Source of the DNA: Burkholderiaceae bacterium
Lineage (GTDB): Bacteria; Pseudomonadota; Gammaproteobacteria; Burkholderiales; Burkholderiaceae_C
Reading direction: 5' to 3'
Assembly (NCBI GenBank): GCA_030726195.1
Contig: JANREF010000295.1
Span: forward strand, 1,456-16,779
Length of the DNA: 15,324 nucleotides
A program made the position numbers and the translations under genes. This document shows, in pieces, positions 6,847 through 13,272 of the stretch. Numbering within the stretch: position 1 is the first letter of the stretch; each line of letters opens with the position of its first letter. The notes beneath the pieces are model-generated. The model ran no database searches. It saw nothing but the letters and a program-made list of their open reading frames with translations, and was not told the origin of the DNA.

Positions 6847-8232
6847 TCAGCAAGCGACAATGTTGAGCGCTAATCCGCCTCTGGCTGTTTCTTTGTATTT
6901 GAGCTGCATATCAGCCCCAGTCTCTTTCATGGTTTTAATCACCTGATCAAGACTAACGTGGTGCTCTCCGGTCCCGCGCAGCGCCAAGCGGGCAGCTGTG
7001 ATAGCGGTCACACTCGCCATGGCATTGCGCTCTATACAGGGAATTTGCACCAAGCCACCCACTGGGTCGCAGGTCAGACCCAAGTGGTGCTCCATGCCAA
7101 TCTCGGCCGCGTTCTCGACCTGAGCCGGTGTGCCGCCCAAAATAGCGCACAACCCTGCTGCAGCCATAGAGCAGGCTACACCGACTTCACCTTGGCAACC
7201 TACTTCCGCGCCTGATATGGATGCATTGCGTTTGTACAACATACCAATGGCCGAGGCCGTCAGTAAAAATGTGCGTACACCAGTGGGCGAGGCTGCCGGG
7301 GTGAACTTCAAGTAGTAGGCAATGGTGGCAGGAATAATACCGGCAGCACCATTGGTCGGTGCGGTCACCACACGCCCGCCTGCGGCGTTCTCTTCGCTCA
7401 CGGCCAGCGCAAAGGCGTTGACCCAGTCCATTGTCTGCGTGGGTTCATGGGCCTCAATGGGTTGGACGCTGAGATCGCGGTGTAGTTTGGCGGCCCGGCG
7501 CTTGACTCCGAATGGCCCTGGTAGCGTCCCTTCGGTGGTGAAGCCGCGTTGCATACAGGCCTGCATGGTGTGCCAAATGTGGTCTAGCGCCTCGTCAATG
7601 CTTTGGTCGTCGCGCCAGTAGCGTTCGTTCACGCGCATCACGTCTGCCATGGACATGTGGTGGGTGTTGCAGTGCTGAAGCAGCGCATCGGCGCTGGTGA
7701 TGGGTATGGGCAGTGCCGTGGTGTCCGGCGCAATGCGTGCCGTGGCACGGCTGTCTGTCGCACTGTCCGCATTCAAAATAAAGCCGCCTCCAACCGACAA
7801 GTAGCGCTTATTGAGCAGTTCGTTGCCACGAGCGTCGAACGCTTGAAATGTCATTCCATTGGCGTGCTCTGCAAATGGTTTGCGCACGAACCGCACATCA
7901 GTTTTGGGGTTAAAGCCAATCTTGAGCCCGCTCGCCAAGCGCAACTGACAGGTGCGGTGTACATCGTCCACCCATTTGTCAGTCGCATCGACATCAACCG
8001 TATCTGGCTGGTGGCCCATCAAACCCAACAGCACCGCTTTGTCACTACCGTGCCCTTTACCTGTCGCCCCTAAAGACCCATGTAACGTCACGATCACGCG
8101 GGCAATCGCGCCTGCTGGCGTCGCTTCGGACAGCACATGCACAAACGTGCATGCAGCTCGCATGGGTCCTACAGTGTGAGAGCTAGACGGACCAATGCCC
8201 ACTTTGAATAAGTCGAAGGTGGAAATAGCCAT
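6847..8232 (-). CDS. sdaA: L-serine ammonia-lyase, iron-sulfur dependent, single chain (type 2)
   Basis: 461 aa; deaminates L-serine to pyruvate and ammonia using a [4Fe-4S] cluster. Seen: N-terminal FDLFKVGIGPSSSHTVGPMRAA, catalytic-domain segment TAPTNGAAGIIPA (290-302), and cluster cysteines Cys346 (GCQGEVGVAC), Cys388 (LTCDPVGG) and Cys399 (IPCIERN). The chain ends in Cys461 (LALNIVAC), matching the type 2 enzymes in which the C-terminal cysteine reaches the cluster ('tail-in-mouth', described for the Legionella enzyme). The beta and alpha domains are in one chain. The ATG at 8232 is 18 nt after the gcvP stop; AAGGT overlapping that stop is a distant ribosome binding site. Base composition is visibly lower in G+C than gcvP. 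In context it removes serine made from glycine plus methylene-THF. Confidence 0.94.
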   Translation of the reverse strand: MAISTFDLFKVGIGPSSSHTVGPMRAACTFVHVLSEATPAGAIARVIVTLHGSLGATGKGHGSDKAVLLGLMGHQPDTVDVDATDKWVDDVHRTCQLRLASGLKIGFNPKTDVRFVRKPFAEHANGMTFQAFDARGNELLNKRYLSVGGGFILNADSATDSRATARIAPDTTALPIPITSADALLQHCNTHHMSMADVMRVNERYWRDDQSIDEALDHIWHTMQACMQRGFTTEGTLPGPFGVKRRAAKLHRDLSVQPIEAHEPTQTMDWVNAFALAVSEENAAGGRVVTAPTNGAAGIIPATIAYYLKFTPAASPTGVRTFLLTASAIGMLYKRNASISGAEVGCQGEVGVACSMAAAGLCAILGGTPAQVENAAEIGMEHHLGLTCDPVGGLVQIPCIERNAMASVTAITAARLALRGTGEHHVSLDQVIKTMKETGADMQLKYKETARGGLALNIVAC

Positions 8233-8250
8233 GGCGTGCTTGTTGTACCT

Positions 8251-11160
8251 TTAAGCGTTCAGCGTTTCGCTCAGTTGGTCTGACTCAGCATAGGCCGACA
8301 GGGGCACGCAGCTGCAAAACAGGTTGCGGTCGCCGTAGACGTTGTCGACGCGGCCAACGGGTACCCAGTATTTGCGGCTGTGCAAGGCTGCCAGTGGGAA
8401 GGCGGCGCGCTCTCGGCTGTAGACGTGCTGCCATTGGCTGGCAGACACGGCTGCGGCTGTGTGTGGTGCGTTGACCAAGGGGTTGTCGTCTTGTGGCCAC
8501 ACGCCGGTTTCGACCATGCGAATTTCCTCGCGTATGGCCTTCATGGCGGCAATGAACCGGTCCAGCTCGCTCAAGTCTTCGCTCTCGGTGGGCTCTACCA
8601 TCAAGGTGTTGGCCACTGGGAAAGACAGGGTGGGAGCGTGAAAGCCGTAGTCTATGAGGCGCTTGGCCACGTCCTCGGCCTGTATGCCTGTGGTTTCTTT
8701 GAAGTGGCGCAAGTCCAAAATGCATTCGTGCGCGACCAAGCCGCTGTCGCTGGCGTACAGCGTTGGAAAGTGGTCGCGCAGTGCATGGCTGACGTAGTTG
8801 GCGTTCAAGATGGCCACTTGGGTGGCACGTTTGAGTGCGTCAGCACCCATCATGCGGCAGTACATCCAGCTGATGGGTAGCACAGCCGCGTTGCCCAAGG
8901 GCGCGGCAGATACCGCACCCACGGGGCTGTGGATGCCGCTGGTGTTGTGTCCGGGTAAGAAGGGTGCGAGGTCTTGGACCACGCACACGGGGCCCACGCC
9001 TGGACCGCCGCCGCCGTGGGGAATACAGAAGGTTTTGTGCAAGTTGAGGTGGCTCACATCGCCGCCGAACTCACCTGGCGCGGCCACGCCGACCAGCGCG
9101 TTCATGTTGGCACCGTCCACGTATACGCGCCCGCCATGGGCGTGCACCATGGCGCACAGTGCTTTGACCTGTGTCTCAAACACGCCGTGCGTGCTGGGGT
9201 AGGTGATCATGATGGCGGCCAAAGCGTTGCTGTGCTGCTCGCACTTGGCCTCCAAGTCGGCCATATCAACGTTGCCGGCCTCGTCACAAGCCACCACCAC
9301 CACTTGCATGCCCACCATTTGTGCGCTGGCGGGGTTGGTGCCGTGGGCGCTGGCTGGGATGAGGCAGATGTTGCGCTGGGTATCGCCTTTGGAGGCATGG
9401 TAGGCCCTGATGGCCAATAAGCCGGCGTATTCGCCTTGGCTGCCCGCATTGGGCTGCAAGCTGATGGCGGCGTAGCCTGTGGCTTGGCACAGCCATTCGC
9501 GCAGTTGTGCGTCCAGCAATGCGTAGCCTTGGCGTTGTGCCGCGGGTGCAAAGGGGTGGATATGGGCAAATTGCGCCCAAGTGATGGGGATCATCTCGCT
9601 GGTGGCGTTGAGCTTCATGGTGCAGCTGCCCAGCGGAATCATGGTGCGGTCCAGCGCCAAGTCTTTGTCACTCAGTGCGCGTATGTAGCGCAGCATGGCG
9701 GTTTCGCTGTGGTGGCTGTTGAACACAGGGTGGCTCAAATAGGCGCTGGTGCGTTGCAGTGCGGGCGGGATCAGCAGCTCGGTGGTGTTGGCCAACGCGT
9801 CAATGGATGGCAGGGCTTGCCCGTCGGTGGCAAACAGGCTCCACAGCATGGCGATGTCGCTGCGCGTGGTGGTCTCGTCCAGTGCAATGCCGATGCTGTC
9901 GTTGCCGAGGGTGCGCAGATTGGCACCCAGCGCGAGTGCGCGGGCCACAATGCCAGCTGTGGCTGAGCCGGTGTGCAGCAAAATGGTGTCAAAGGAACTG
10001 TGCTCGCGCACGGGCGCGCCCAGTGCTTTGAGGCCTTTGGCCAGTATGGCCGTGTAAGCGGCCACACGCGTGGCAATGCGCTTGAGACCCACCGGGCCGT
10101 GGTACACGGCATACATGCTGGCCACGACCGCAGGCAGTACTTGCGCGGTGCAAATGTTGCTGGTGGCTTTTTCGCGGCGTATGTGTTGCTCGCGGGTTTG
10201 CAAGGCCAAGCGGTACGCTGGCGCGCCGTGTTTGTCCACGCTCACACCGACCAATCGACCAGGCAGTGAGCGCTTGAACGCATCGCGACACGCCATGAAG
10301 GCGGCATGTGGGCCGCCGTTGCCCATGGGCATGCCAAAGCGCTGGGTGTTGCCCACCACAATGTCTGCGCCCCACTCGCCAGGGGCTTTGAGCAGCGTGA
10401 GCGCCAGCAGGTCTGAGGCGACCACAAACACAGCCTTCTTGGCGTGTATGGCATCGCCGGCTTGTTGTAAGTCGTCAATGGTGCCGCTGCTGCTGGGGTA
10501 TTGCACCAGCGCGCCAAAGTAGTCGTCACCTGCCAAGGCGGCGTCCCACTCTTGGGCCGACTGCGTCACCTTGATGGTGATGCCCAAGGGTGCGGCGCGG
10601 GTTTGGATGACTTCAATGGTTTGAGGGTGGGTGTCACCGGACACCACAAAAGTTTGGGCTTTGGTGCGCACCGAGCGCAAGGCCAGCGTCATGGCTTCGG
10701 CCGCCGCTGTGGCTTCGTCGAGCATGGAGGCATTGGCAATGTCCATGGCCGTCAGGTCGGTGACCATGGTTTGGAAATTCACCAGTGCTTCCATACGCCC
10801 TTGTGAAATTTCCGCTTGGTAGGGCGTGTACGCGGTGTACCAAGCGGGGTTTTCTAGGATGTTGCGCAATACAACACCGGGCGTATGCGTGCCGTAATAG
10901 CCTTGGCCAATGAAGCTTTTGAGGACCTGGTTTTGGTTGCCAATGGCTTGCAGCTCGGCCAAGGCGTCGGCCTCGGTCACCGCTGGCGGCAGCTGCATGG
11001 CTTGCGCGCGCGCAATGCTTGCAGGCACGATGGCATCGGTCATGGCATCGAGCGAATCTTTGCCAATCGCGGCCAACATATGCGCCTGCTCAGACGCGTC
11101 AGGCCCCGTGTGGCGCTGCTCAAATTCGCCGGCGTTTTCTAAAAGAGAGAGTTGCTGCAT
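8251..11160 (-). CDS. gcvP: glycine dehydrogenase (decarboxylating), P-protein
   Basis: 969 aa, close to the E. coli homodimeric-type P-protein (957 aa), with both halves in one chain. It decarboxylates glycine through PLP and passes the aminomethyl group to the lipoyl arm of GcvH. Seen: N-terminal [10 protein letters not shown], the catalytic Schiff-base Lys709 in [18 protein letters not shown] with the glycine-rich loop immediately after, the [10 protein letters not shown] block, and [11 protein letters not shown]. The ATG at 11160 gives the expected N-terminus, but the 20 nt before it are T-rich with no good Shine-Dalgarno, unusual for the second enzyme of a highly used operon. It is 229 nt downstream of gcvH, an unexpectedly long gap holding a repeat array, and 18 nt upstream of sdaA. 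Confidence 0.97.
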   Translation of the reverse strand: MQQLSLLENAGEFEQRHTGPDASEQAHMLAAIGKDSLDAMTDAIVPASIARAQAMQLPPAVTEADALAELQAIGNQNQVLKSFIGQGYYGTHTPGVVLRNILENPAWYTAYTPYQAEISQGRMEALVNFQTMVTDLTAMDIANASMLDEATAAAEAMTLALRSVRTKAQTFVVSGDTHPQTIEVIQTRAAPLGITIKVTQSAQEWDAALAGDDYFGALVQYPSSSGTIDDLQQAGDAIHAKKAVFVVASDLLALTLLKAPGEWGADIVVGNTQRFGMPMGNGGPHAAFMACRDAFKRSLPGRLVGVSVDKHGAPAYRLALQTREQHIRREKATSNICTAQVLPAVVASMYAVYHGPVGLKRIATRVAAYTAILAKGLKALGAPVREHSSFDTILLHTGSATAGIVARALALGANLRTLGNDSIGIALDETTTRSDIAMLWSLFATDGQALPSIDALANTTELLIPPALQRTSAYLSHPVFNSHHSETAMLRYIRALSDKDLALDRTMIPLGSCTMKLNATSEMIPITWAQFAHIHPFAPAAQRQGYALLDAQLREWLCQATGYAAISLQPNAGSQGEYAGLLAIRAYHASKGDTQRNICLIPASAHGTNPASAQMVGMQVVVVACDEAGNVDMADLEAKCEQHSNALAAIMITYPSTHGVFETQVKALCAMVHAHGGRVYVDGANMNALVGVAAPGEFGGDVSHLNLHKTFCIPHGGGGPGVGPVCVVQDLAPFLPGHNTSGIHSPVGAVSAAPLGNAAVLPISWMYCRMMGADALKRATQVAILNANYVSHALRDHFPTLYASDSGLVAHECILDLRHFKETTGIQAEDVAKRLIDYGFHAPTLSFPVANTLMVEPTESEDLSELDRFIAAMKAIREEIRMVETGVWPQDDNPLVNAPHTAAAVSASQWQHVYSRERAAFPLAALHSRKYWVPVGRVDNVYGDRNLFCSCVPLSAYAESDQLSETLNA

Positions 11161-11389
11161 AACAAAACCACAATCGAAAAATTGAAAATGGGGTCAGAAC
11201 CTCATTGGTGCGGCGCTGACCCAGGAGACCGGTAGAGGCGCACACGGACTTGGTGTGAGATGCGCTGGCAACGTGCGGGCGTGATGCACCGGCGCTGTCG
11301 CAAGCGAACCTGTCACCAGCAAACCCTACGCCTTCAAACCCGGTGTATTCAAACCCGGTGCAGGCGAACGCGGCACAGGCCAGCCCGAC
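11161..11389. other. 229-nt gcvH-gcvP spacer with repeats
   Basis: No gene is seen. From the gcvP side it holds a T-rich leader (11161-11190 on the minus strand), an inverted repeat GGGTCAG / CTGACCC (11192-11223), a stretch without recognisable features (about 11224-11300), and a degenerate 15-bp tandem array (11301-11390). No T-run follows a GC-rich stem on the minus strand, so I see no intrinsic terminator, and gcvH and gcvP could still share a transcript. Confidence 0.6.
11192..11223. repeat. inverted repeat GGGTCAG...CTGACCC, possibly REP-like
   Basis: Two 7-nt arms, GGGTCAG (11192-11198) and CTGACCC (11217-11223), flank an 18-nt loop. The context AAAATGGGGTCAGAAC resembles short extragenic palindromic elements that I recall from many proteobacterial genomes, but only one copy is in the window, so the identification is tentative. 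Confidence 0.3.
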
Positions 11390-11390
11390 T
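11301..11390. repeat. degenerate 15-bp tandem repeat, six units
   Basis: Six consecutive 15-nt units start at 11301, 11316, 11331, 11346, 11361 and 11376. Units 3 and 4 share 13 of 15 bases (both contain TTCAAACCCGGTG); units 1 and 5 share 11; units 2/3 and 5/6 share 10. The common pattern on the plus strand is roughly CAGGCGAACCCGGTG. The array stops exactly at the first base of the gcvH stop codon. The unit length is a multiple of three, yet no ORF uses it. Function unknown. Confidence 0.6.
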
Positions 11391-11752
11391 TAGGCCGAGA
11401 ACGTGCCGTAAGTGGTTTCATCCATGAGGCTGTCGATTTGCTCGGGGTTGCTCAGCTTGACTTTGAAGAACCAGCCTGCGCCCATGGGGTCGGTGTTGGC
11501 CAGAGCAGGGTCGTCGCGCAGGGTGTCGTTGACCGCGATGATTTCACCGCTGACGGGCATGTACACATCTGCGGCGGCCTTGACCGACTCGACCACGCCT
11601 GCGGTGGCTTTTTGCTCAAAGCTGGCACCCACTTCGGGCAGCTCTACAAACACCACATCGCCCAGTGCGTCTTGCGCGTGGTGTGTGATGCCAACAGTGG
11701 CGATGTCGCCGTCAATGCTGAGCCATTCGTGGTCTTCGGTGTACTTGATCAT
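11390..11752 (-). CDS. gcvH: glycine cleavage system H-protein (lipoyl carrier)
   Basis: 120 aa, the usual size of the small lipoyl carrier shuttling the aminomethyl group between GcvP, GcvT and the L-protein. Seen: N-terminal [30 protein letters not shown], and the lipoylation segment [19 protein letters not shown] with Lys58 as the modified residue, followed by [20 protein letters not shown]. The ATG at 11752 has a strong AGGAG (11760-11764) 7 nt upstream. It follows gcvT after 67 nt and precedes gcvP by 229 nt. No L-protein gene (dihydrolipoyl dehydrogenase) is in the window; that subunit is often shared with 2-oxoacid dehydrogenases. Confidence 0.97.
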   Translation of the reverse strand: MIKYTEDHEWLSIDGDIATVGITHHAQDALGDVVFVELPEVGASFEQKATAGVVESVKAAADVYMPVSGEIIAVNDTLRDDPALANTDPMGAGWFFKVKLSNPEQIDSLMDETTYGTFSA

Positions 11753-11819
11753 GGGGGTTCTCCTAAAACAGTGGGGTTGGTGGCCTTGGCCGTGGTGGTG
11801 TTGTGGGGTGTTGCGGTAT

Positions 11820-12968
11820 TCAGCCGCGGTAGTAGTGGTTGGGGGTGAACGGCATGGCTGTAACCGTCATGGCCACCATGCGCCCGCGCACAACGGCGTT
11901 GATCGTGGTGCCTAGCTGCGCATGCGCCACGTCCACGTAGCCCATGGCAATGGCTTGGTTCACGCTGGGTGCGAGCAGGCCACTGGTGACTTCACCAATG
12001 ACATGGCCGTTCAGGTCTTGCAGCACGGTGTGGTCGCGCACGGGGACGCGCTCGGTCGCCACGAGGCCTACACGCTGACGCGTGATGGGGGCCGTTGCGT
12101 CAAGCTGTGCCAACACGGTGGCTGCACCTAAAAAGCCGCCTGCGCGCGCGCCGCCTGTGCGTCTGACTTTTTGTATGGCCCAGTTCAGGCCTGCTTCCAC
12201 GGGCGTGGTGTGCGTTGTGATGTCGTTGCCGTACAGGCACAAACCCGCTTCCAGTCGCAGCGAGTTGCGCGCGCCCAGGCCAATGGGGGCTGCGCGCTCA
12301 TCGCTCAGTATGAGCTTGGCCAGTGCGGTGGCGTGTTCGGGGGCTACAGATATTTCAAAGCCGTCTTCGCCTGTGTAACCACTGCGGGTGAGGTAGCAGT
12401 GGATGCCGCCTAACGTGGCGTATGCGCCTGTCATGAATACCAAATCTGCCACGCTGGCGTCCAAGGCCTTGAGCACGTCAATGGCCATAGGGCCTTGTAG
12501 CGCCAGCAAGGCCTGCTCAGGCATGGGCTGCACTGTGCAGCGCTGGCCGATATGGGCTTGTAGGTGTGCGATGTCTTGTGCTTTGCAGGCACCGTTGACG
12601 ATGACGAAGAGGTCATCGCCTCTGTTCACGAACATGAGGTCATCAAGAATGCCGCCGGCCTCGTTGAGCAGCAAGCCGTAGCGTTGTTTGCCCACCGCCA
12701 AACCCACCACGTCAACCGGCATGAGGGTTTCAAATGCGGGCGCCGCGTCTGGGCCTTTGAGTAGCAATTGGCCCATGTGCGAGACGTCAAACAGCCCGGC
12801 TTTGGTGCGGGTATGCACATGCTCGCCCATGACGCCCATGGGGTACTGCACGGGCATGCTGTAGCCCGCAAACGGCACCATGCGCGCGCCGAGCGAGCGG
12901 TGCAAGTCGTTCAGTGGGGTGGTGCGCAGGGCGCTGGCTGTACTGGTGGCGGGAGCTTGGTCAGACAC
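11820..12968 (-). CDS. gcvT: aminomethyltransferase, glycine cleavage T-protein
   Basis: 382 aa from a GTG start at 12968. It transfers the aminomethyl carbon from GcvH to tetrahydrofolate, releasing ammonia and methylene-THF. Seen: [24 protein letters not shown] near the N-terminus, [53 protein letters not shown] and the C-terminal [23 protein letters not shown]. The frame is open for 125 further codons upstream to an ATG at 13343, but those codons run through a tandem glycine riboswitch and into the radical SAM gene, so they are not protein-coding here. The GTG gives the length and N-terminus usual for the family; the upstream purine stretch (CGAAAG) is a weak ribosome binding site. First gene of the gcvTHP-sdaA-ltaE cluster. 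Confidence 0.93.
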   Translation of the reverse strand: MSDQAPATSTASALRTTPLNDLHRSLGARMVPFAGYSMPVQYPMGVMGEHVHTRTKAGLFDVSHMGQLLLKGPDAAPAFETLMPVDVVGLAVGKQRYGLLLNEAGGILDDLMFVNRGDDLFVIVNGACKAQDIAHLQAHIGQRCTVQPMPEQALLALQGPMAIDVLKALDASVADLVFMTGAYATLGGIHCYLTRSGYTGEDGFEISVAPEHATALAKLILSDERAAPIGLGARNSLRLEAGLCLYGNDITTHTTPVEAGLNWAIQKVRRTGGARAGGFLGAATVLAQLDATAPITRQRVGLVATERVPVRDHTVLQDLNGHVIGEVTSGLLAPSVNQAIAMGYVDVAHAQLGTTINAVVRGRMVAMTVTAMPFTPNHYYRG

Positions 12969-13004
12969 GGTGCATACGCTTTCGAGGCAGTTGTTCAATG
13001 CATG

Positions 13005-13026
13005 CCAGCAGCTCACAAGCTGCCGG
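13005..13026 (-). promoter_or_regulatory. hairpin between riboswitch and gcvT start, candidate expression platform
   Basis: On the minus strand CCGGCAGC-UUGUGA-GCUGCUGG folds into an 8-bp stem (one G-U) with a 6-nt loop, 12 nt after aptamer 2. No U-run follows, which argues against a simple terminator. The stem's right arm GCUGC could instead pair with a second GCAGC at 13034-13038, whose first base is the last base of the aptamer-2 P1 helix. That gives a possible ligand-dependent choice of partner. Confidence 0.4.
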
Positions 13027-13037
13027 TGTGCGTGCTG

Positions 13038-13140
13038 CCCCATGTCCGCTTTACCTGAGAGATTCGCCGCGCCGGTGTGACATGGCTGCGGGTTGCTCCT
13101 TCGGTGGACCCGCTCGGTGGTGGGCCTCTCTCCAGTGGGG
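13038..13140 (-). ncRNA. glycine riboswitch, aptamer 2
   Basis: Second aptamer of a tandem gcvT-type glycine riboswitch, read on the minus strand. Seen in order: P1 left arm CCCCA (13140-13136), GGAGAGA (P2 left), the core CACCGAAGGAGCAA (13105-13092) that matches the family's most conserved element, P2 right UCUCUC running into CUCAGG (about 13062-13055), GCGGAC, and P1 right arm UGGGG (13042-13038). The first five bases of each P1 arm pair perfectly. In the family glycine binding activates glycine-cleavage genes, usually. It lies 69 nt upstream of the gcvT GTG. Confidence 0.9.
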
Positions 13141-13165
13141 TAACGCGGTTGCGTACAACCGCGCG
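13141..13165 (-). promoter_or_regulatory. hairpin-containing linker between the two glycine aptamers
   Basis: The 25 nt between the P1 helices contain a perfect 8-bp stem CGCGGUUG-UACG-CAACCGCG (13163-13144). Little unpaired sequence remains (2 nt before, 3 nt after). The linker of tandem glycine riboswitches is usually short and, in several, pairs with the 5' leader as a kink-turn; a self-paired linker would not be free to do so. Confidence 0.6.
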
Positions 13166-13268
13166 CTGCCAGTCCTGGTGCCTGAGCGTTGCAGCCACTG
13201 CGATGAATGACCTTGCGCCTTCGGCGGCAGCGTCCAAACCCGGGGTTTGGCCTGCGCTCTCCTAGCAG
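13166..13268 (-). ncRNA. glycine riboswitch, aptamer 1
   Basis: First aptamer of the tandem glycine riboswitch on the minus strand. P1 is CUGCUAG (13268-13262) pairing over 7 bp, with one G-U, with CUGGCAG (13172-13166). Then GGAGAGCG (P2 left), an apical 7-bp hairpin CCAAACC-CCG-GGUUUGG in the P3 arm, the conserved core GCCGAAGGCGCAA, and CGCUCAGG (13188-13181) closing P2, followed by CACCAGGAC. It begins 4 nt after the stop of the upstream radical SAM gene. Confidence 0.9.
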
Positions 13269-13272
13269 GTGA

